Shown piece by piece: positions 60,582-64,000 of a stretch of DNA of 64,000 bases. The stretch covers positions 1,830,501-1,894,500 of the forward strand of contig NZ_JARUBO010000005.1 in the NCBI RefSeq assembly GCF_029626235.1, written 5' to 3'. The notes under the pieces are model-generated. The model made no database searches. It was not told where the DNA came from and saw only the letters and a program-made list of their open reading frames with translations. The position numbers and the translations under genes are program-made. Each line of letters opens with the position of its first letter. Position 1 is the stretch's first letter. Source of the stretch: Micromonospora sp. WMMD1120 (GTDB lineage Bacteria; Actinomycetota; Actinomycetes; Mycobacteriales; Micromonosporaceae).

Positions 60582-61985
60582 TCACCCTATCGCCATGTCC
60601 ACGAATCGCGAGAGATGCAATTGCGCCGCAACAGTCACCGTGTCGGTCGGCCCATTCCGATGCTTGGCAACAATGAAATCCGCTTCCCCGGCCCGCGGCG
60701 ACTCCTTGTCGTAGTAGTCATCTCGGTGCAAAAGTATAACAACGTCTGCATCTTGCTCAATTGATCCAGATTCCCGCAAATCGGACAACTGGGGTCGCTT
60801 GTCGGTTCGTTGCTCGGGCCCACGATTCAGCTGACTGACCGCGATGACCGGGCACTCGACCTCCTTGGCCAGCAGCTTCAGGCCACGGGAGAGGTCCGCG
60901 ACCTCCTGCTGGCGACTTTCGGTGCGCTTCGGCGAGGTCATCAGCTGGAGATAGTCGACAACGATCATCTTGAGGTCGTGCCGCTGCTTGAGCCGCCGCG
61001 CCTTGGCCCGGATCTCCATCAGGTTCATGCTCGGCGTGTCGTCGACGAACAGTGGCGCCTCGCTGATCTCACCCATGCACCGCGCCAGCTTGGTCCAGTC
61101 GTCGTCGGAGAGCTGCCCACTGCGCAGCACGTGCAGCGGCACCCGCGCCTCGGCGGAGAGCAACCGCATGACAATCTCGACCTTGCTCATTTCCAGCGAG
61201 AAGATGGCGGCAGCCTGGTTGGCACGAATCGCAGCATTTCGGGCGAAATCCATGCTAGCCGTCGATTTTCCGAGACCAGGCCTCCCCGCAACGATTACCA
61301 GCTGCCCGGCGTGCAGGCCGTTGAGCAGCCGGTCCAGGTCGCTGAAGCCGGTCGGCACACCGGTCATCACACCGCCCTGCGCGCCCACCGCCTCGATCTC
61401 GTCGAGGGTCGGCTGCAACATGTCGGCCAGGACCGCGAAGTCCTCGCTGACGCGGCGTTCGGTGACGTCGTAGACGGCCTGCTGGGCGAGGTCAACGATG
61501 TCGTCGACGTCGCGGCTTCCGCCGCTGGCGGTGCCGTAGCCGAGCTGCACGATCTTGGTGCCGGCCTCGACCAGGCGGCGCAGCACCGCCCGCTCGCTCA
61601 CGATCCGGGCGTAGTACGCCGCGTTCGCCGCTGTGGGCACGCTGGCGATCAGGGTGTGCAGGTAGGGCGCGCCACCGATGCGCACCAGGTCTCCGGAGTC
61701 GGCGAGCGCCGCCGCGACGGTGATCGAGTCGGCGGGCTCGCCCCGGCCGTAGATGTCGAGGATGGTGTCGAAGATGGTGGCGTGCACCGGCCGGTAGAAG
61801 TCGTTGGTCTTGAGGATCTCGACGACGTCGGCGATGGCGTCCTTGGAGAGCAGCATGCCGCCGAGCACGCACTGCTCGGCGGCGACGTCCTGCGGCGGGG
61901 TCTTGTCGAACTGGCCGTCCCGCTGCGCGGGCGGCTGGCCTGCGCCGGAGCGTGGCTCTGCCCGCATGTCGTCGGTGACCGACAC
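60582..61985 (-). CDS. dnaB: replicative DNA helicase
   Basis: A 467-residue DnaB. The N-terminal domain (about 20-125) has PPQDVAAEQCVLGGMLLSKD, and the RecA-like motor (about 190-467) has VAGRPGLGKST (Walker A, about 230-240), MIVVDYLQLM (Walker B) and SQLNRGPEQRTDKRPQLSDL. It forms the hexamer that unwinds DNA at the fork. No intein interrupts the motor, unlike the mycobacterial homologue. GTG 61985 follows a strong GGAGGGGGGA ribosome site. In actinomycetes dnaB usually lies in the chromosome's origin-proximal region. Confidence 0.95.
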   Translation of the reverse strand: MSVTDDMRAEPRSGAGQPPAQRDGQFDKTPPQDVAAEQCVLGGMLLSKDAIADVVEILKTNDFYRPVHATIFDTILDIYGRGEPADSITVAAALADSGDLVRIGGAPYLHTLIASVPTAANAAYYARIVSERAVLRRLVEAGTKIVQLGYGTASGGSRDVDDIVDLAQQAVYDVTERRVSEDFAVLADMLQPTLDEIEAVGAQGGVMTGVPTGFSDLDRLLNGLHAGQLVIVAGRPGLGKSTASMDFARNAAIRANQAAAIFSLEMSKVEIVMRLLSAEARVPLHVLRSGQLSDDDWTKLARCMGEISEAPLFVDDTPSMNLMEIRAKARRLKQRHDLKMIVVDYLQLMTSPKRTESRQQEVADLSRGLKLLAKEVECPVIAVSQLNRGPEQRTDKRPQLSDLRESGSIEQDADVVILLHRDDYYDKESPRAGEADFIVAKHRNGPTDTVTVAAQLHLSRFVDMAIG

Positions 61986-62380
61986 GGGTCCCCCCTCCAC
62001 TGCGCCGGATGTAGTCCCAGCTCTACCTCTGCGGTACGACACTTCCGTCCGACCGGGCCGGTCGATCGGGGGCCATCGCCGGCGGTCGAGCGCCAACCAT
62101 ACGGACCCCGAGGTCAGAGCTTCAACAAGGCCGGTGGACGAGCCTCGGGACAACCTGTGGATGCCGGTGGGCAGCATGTGCGCAGAGTGTGCACAGCCTG
62201 TGGAAAACCATTGGGGAATTCTCGGCCGCAAGCCCTTGGCCTGCTTAAACAGCCTCCCCACCCTGTGGAGGAGAATATTTCGGTCGGGTCTGTGACACGA
62301 TCGTCCCGTACTATCTCCAGCGAACGGCTACACCTGGACAGCGGATTCCGCTTTCGGTTCAGAAGGGTCACACTCCGGCC
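61986..62380. other. dnaB upstream region with repeated CCTGTGGA motifs
   Basis: This divergent gap holds no gene that I can support. CCTGTGGA occurs at 62154-62161, 62197-62204 and 62262-62269. On the minus strand these read TCCACAGG, the conserved half of a DnaA box with its usual flank; the middle one extends to TTTTCCACA (62199-62207), one base from the consensus. They may mark DnaA control of dnaB or of the gene at 62381. Confidence 0.45.
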
Positions 62381-63952
62381 GTGAGTTACCGGGACTGGGG
62401 ACGCGGGGATGGCAGCCCGCGCGAGCGCCAGCCAACCGCCTCGTGGAGTGAGCGCGCGGCGTCCGTTCCGGTCGATCCCTATGAGGAGGACGGGCGCTAC
62501 CGCACCTCCAGTCGGCGGCGTGCCCTGGAACGCGGCCAAGACGAGCCGGTCGACGCCTACCTGCCCCGGTGGGCGCTGGAGTCGGGCGTCCAGCGCGCCG
62601 ACGGCGGGGGTCGTCATGCCGCGCCGGACGAGGACGACGACGGGTTCGACCGGCCGACGTCGGGCGCCGGTCGGCGCGCGGCCGAGTCGGACGCCTGGCA
62701 GCGGGGTGGCCGGGCGGGTCGTCGGGAGCAGATGGCGATCGGCGCCGGCCCGGCGTCGGACCACACCCGGGAGTGGACGCTCGACCGTCCGCAGGAGCAG
62801 GGGTACGCGGGGCGCCGCCGCGCCGACGCGGAGGAGGACGAGCCGGTTTCCGGCGCGGTGCGGGACCGGCGTCCCCGGCGTGCGCCCGCTGGCCGTCCAC
62901 AGGTGATCTGGTCGGGCGGCGATCTGGAGTCGGCTACCCCGGGTGAGCAGACGCCGGGCCAGCAGGCGAGTCCTCCGAGCCGGCGTAGGCGTCGGGTGAC
63001 GGAGGAGTCGTGGGGGTCCCGTCCGGTGGCCGACCCGTGGGCCCGTACGTCGGATCGGGCGGTTGAGCCCGAGCCGTCGTATCCGCCGGCGGTGGATCCG
63101 TGGGACGCGTCGGGCGTGCACGAGTGGCTGCCGTCGGCCGGGGCGGACACCGGTGACCTGAGTGGCCAGTGGCCGGCGGCGGAGAGCGTCGGTGGCTGGG
63201 AGCGCTCGGAGCACACCGGCCAGTGGGAACGGTCCGCGATCGAGGACGACCAGTGGGACCGGACGCTGCCGCCGCGCTCTGACCGGTCGGTGGCGGCGGA
63301 GGGGTGGCCGAGCCGGGACGACGGGTTCTGGTCGGGCACCCGATTGGCCGATGACGATCCTCGGTGGATGGACCCGACGACGTCGGCGCCGCGTTCGCCG
63401 GTTGTCGGCTACACGGCGCCTCGGCCGCGCAGCACGGCCGCGCCGCGTACCGCTGCGCCCCGCGGGGCTGCGCCGCGGACTGGTGCGCCGCGGCGTCGGG
63501 CGGACCGGCCGGTGGTGGGGACGGCGTCGGTGCGCCGGCGGGTCGAGTCGGCGGCCAGTGGCGCCTGGGCGCGGCGGCTGGAGGATGACCTGCTCGACCC
63601 GGATCCCGGTGGGTCGGTCCGACCGCTGCTGTACACGGCTGCCTGTTATCTGGTGCCGGCGATGCTGATCTTCGTCTGGTTGTTGACGTTGGACGCTCAG
63701 GCGCCGGCCGGTTGCGTGACCGACATCAGTGGAGGCGGTTGCGACTCGGCGCGCTCGCGGGCGTTGGAGTCGTTGCTCGCCGGTTCGCCGCGCTTCGGGT
63801 TGGCGCTGGTGAGCAGCCTGGTGGTGGCGGCGCTGCTGCGCCGGGTGGGCACGACGTGGCGGTCGGCGACCATCGCGGTGGCCGCCGCGGTGGTCGGTGG
63901 CGGTCTGTCCACGGTGTTGATCAGCGCGGTGACGGGTCAGCCGATCGGCTGA
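62381..63952 (+). CDS. long disordered protein with C-terminal membrane helices
   Basis: A 523-residue protein that I do not recognise. Residues about 1-405 are low-complexity and charged, rich in Arg, Asp, Trp and Gly, with repeated DxWxRS/WERS-type pieces (GWERSEHTGQWERS, DDQWDRT). The C-terminus (about 410-523) has about three hydrophobic segments (LYTAACYLVPAMLIFVWLL, LALVSSLVVAALL and AVAAAVVGGGLSTVLISAV). A Pro/Ala/Arg run (TAAPRTAAPRGAAPRTGAP) precedes them. It is probably a membrane protein with a large cytoplasmic disordered region. GTG 62381 is the start; it is divergent from dnaB. Confidence 0.7.
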   Translation: MSYRDWGRGDGSPRERQPTASWSERAASVPVDPYEEDGRYRTSSRRRALERGQDEPVDAYLPRWALESGVQRADGGGRHAAPDEDDDGFDRPTSGAGRRAAESDAWQRGGRAGRREQMAIGAGPASDHTREWTLDRPQEQGYAGRRRADAEEDEPVSGAVRDRRPRRAPAGRPQVIWSGGDLESATPGEQTPGQQASPPSRRRRRVTEESWGSRPVADPWARTSDRAVEPEPSYPPAVDPWDASGVHEWLPSAGADTGDLSGQWPAAESVGGWERSEHTGQWERSAIEDDQWDRTLPPRSDRSVAAEGWPSRDDGFWSGTRLADDDPRWMDPTTSAPRSPVVGYTAPRPRSTAAPRTAAPRGAAPRTGAPRRRADRPVVGTASVRRRVESAASGAWARRLEDDLLDPDPGGSVRPLLYTAACYLVPAMLIFVWLLTLDAQAPAGCVTDISGGGCDSARSRALESLLAGSPRFGLALVSSLVVAALLRRVGTTWRSATIAVAAAVVGGGLSTVLISAVTGQPIG

Positions 63953-64000
63953 CCGGCCGGCGAAGCCGAGTCCGGGCCGGCAGGCCGCGTCCGCCGGGTG

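Noticed and set aside
60582..61985. Intein in dnaB
   Set aside because: The motor domain is continuous and of normal length, with no inserted splicing motifs.

Overview
The window is very GC-rich, densely coded DNA from a high-GC Gram-positive bacterium, most likely a Micromonosporaceae actinomycete (Micromonospora-like). The evidence is an XRE/DUF397 pair, three tandem LytR-CpsA-Psr enzymes, a proteasome activator ending in GQYL, an AfsR-type SARP regulator, DUF5926, DUF4192 and TY-Chap proteins, and frequent GTG starts with ATGA/GTGA overlaps. No rRNA, tRNA, CRISPR array, prophage or transposase was seen. The replicative helicase gene dnaB near the right end, a near-consensus parS site near the left end and several DnaA-box-like sequences suggest the origin-proximal part of the chromosome; this is an inference.

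Layout. 1-3 kb: end of an ABC-2 permease gene, an XRE/DUF397 pair, and a coupled pair made of a 68-residue protein and a Cys-motif/flavin-reductase-like protein carrying parS inside its gene. 3-5.3 kb: DUF485 plus acetate/solute symporter. 5.3-10.2 kb: UDP-glucuronate decarboxylase-like enzyme and three LCP glycopolymer transferases. 10.2-21 kb: rhodanese, GDPD, histidine kinase, RsbW-like ATPase, arginine deiminase, small sensory-domain proteins, prephenate dehydratase, AIM24, metallopeptidase and OsmC. 21-29 kb: two HAD phosphatases, bacterial proteasome activator, hydrolase, substrate-binding lipoprotein, dimethylargininase-like enzyme with a divergent Lrp regulator, TY-Chap protein.

29-50.7 kb holds most of a molybdenum-cofactor pathway in three groups: mobA with a DUF6457 gene and fdhD (29.3-31.3 kb); moaA-moaD (34.4-35.7 kb); and an operon moaC-moaB-moeA-moaE (50.7 to 48 kb, minus strand). 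Between them lie a DUF4192 gene broken by an in-frame TGA, a metallophosphoesterase, and a fusion of an EndoQ-like PHP nuclease to a UvrD-type helicase. There are also a lone A24 peptidase, an EamA transporter, two tandem proline-rich membrane proteins and an AAA-type ATPase with palindromes at its probable promoter.

50.9-64 kb: a 1027-residue SARP-NB-ARC-TPR regulator divergent from a GGDEF-EAL protein across a 622-base gene-free stretch that is unusually AT-rich in part, then a GT-C-like membrane protein, phosphoribosyltransferase, zf-TFIIB protein, maleylpyruvate-isomerase-like protein, dnaB and a long disordered membrane protein.

The most notable non-coding signal is a family of about 70-bp palindromic intergenic elements (21931-22000, 28033-28105, 40248-40317) with shared ends and a related interior, plus a shorter element of similar design (30265-30321). 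Other structures are two minisatellite-like tandem repeats and a G-tract repeat in front of fdhD.
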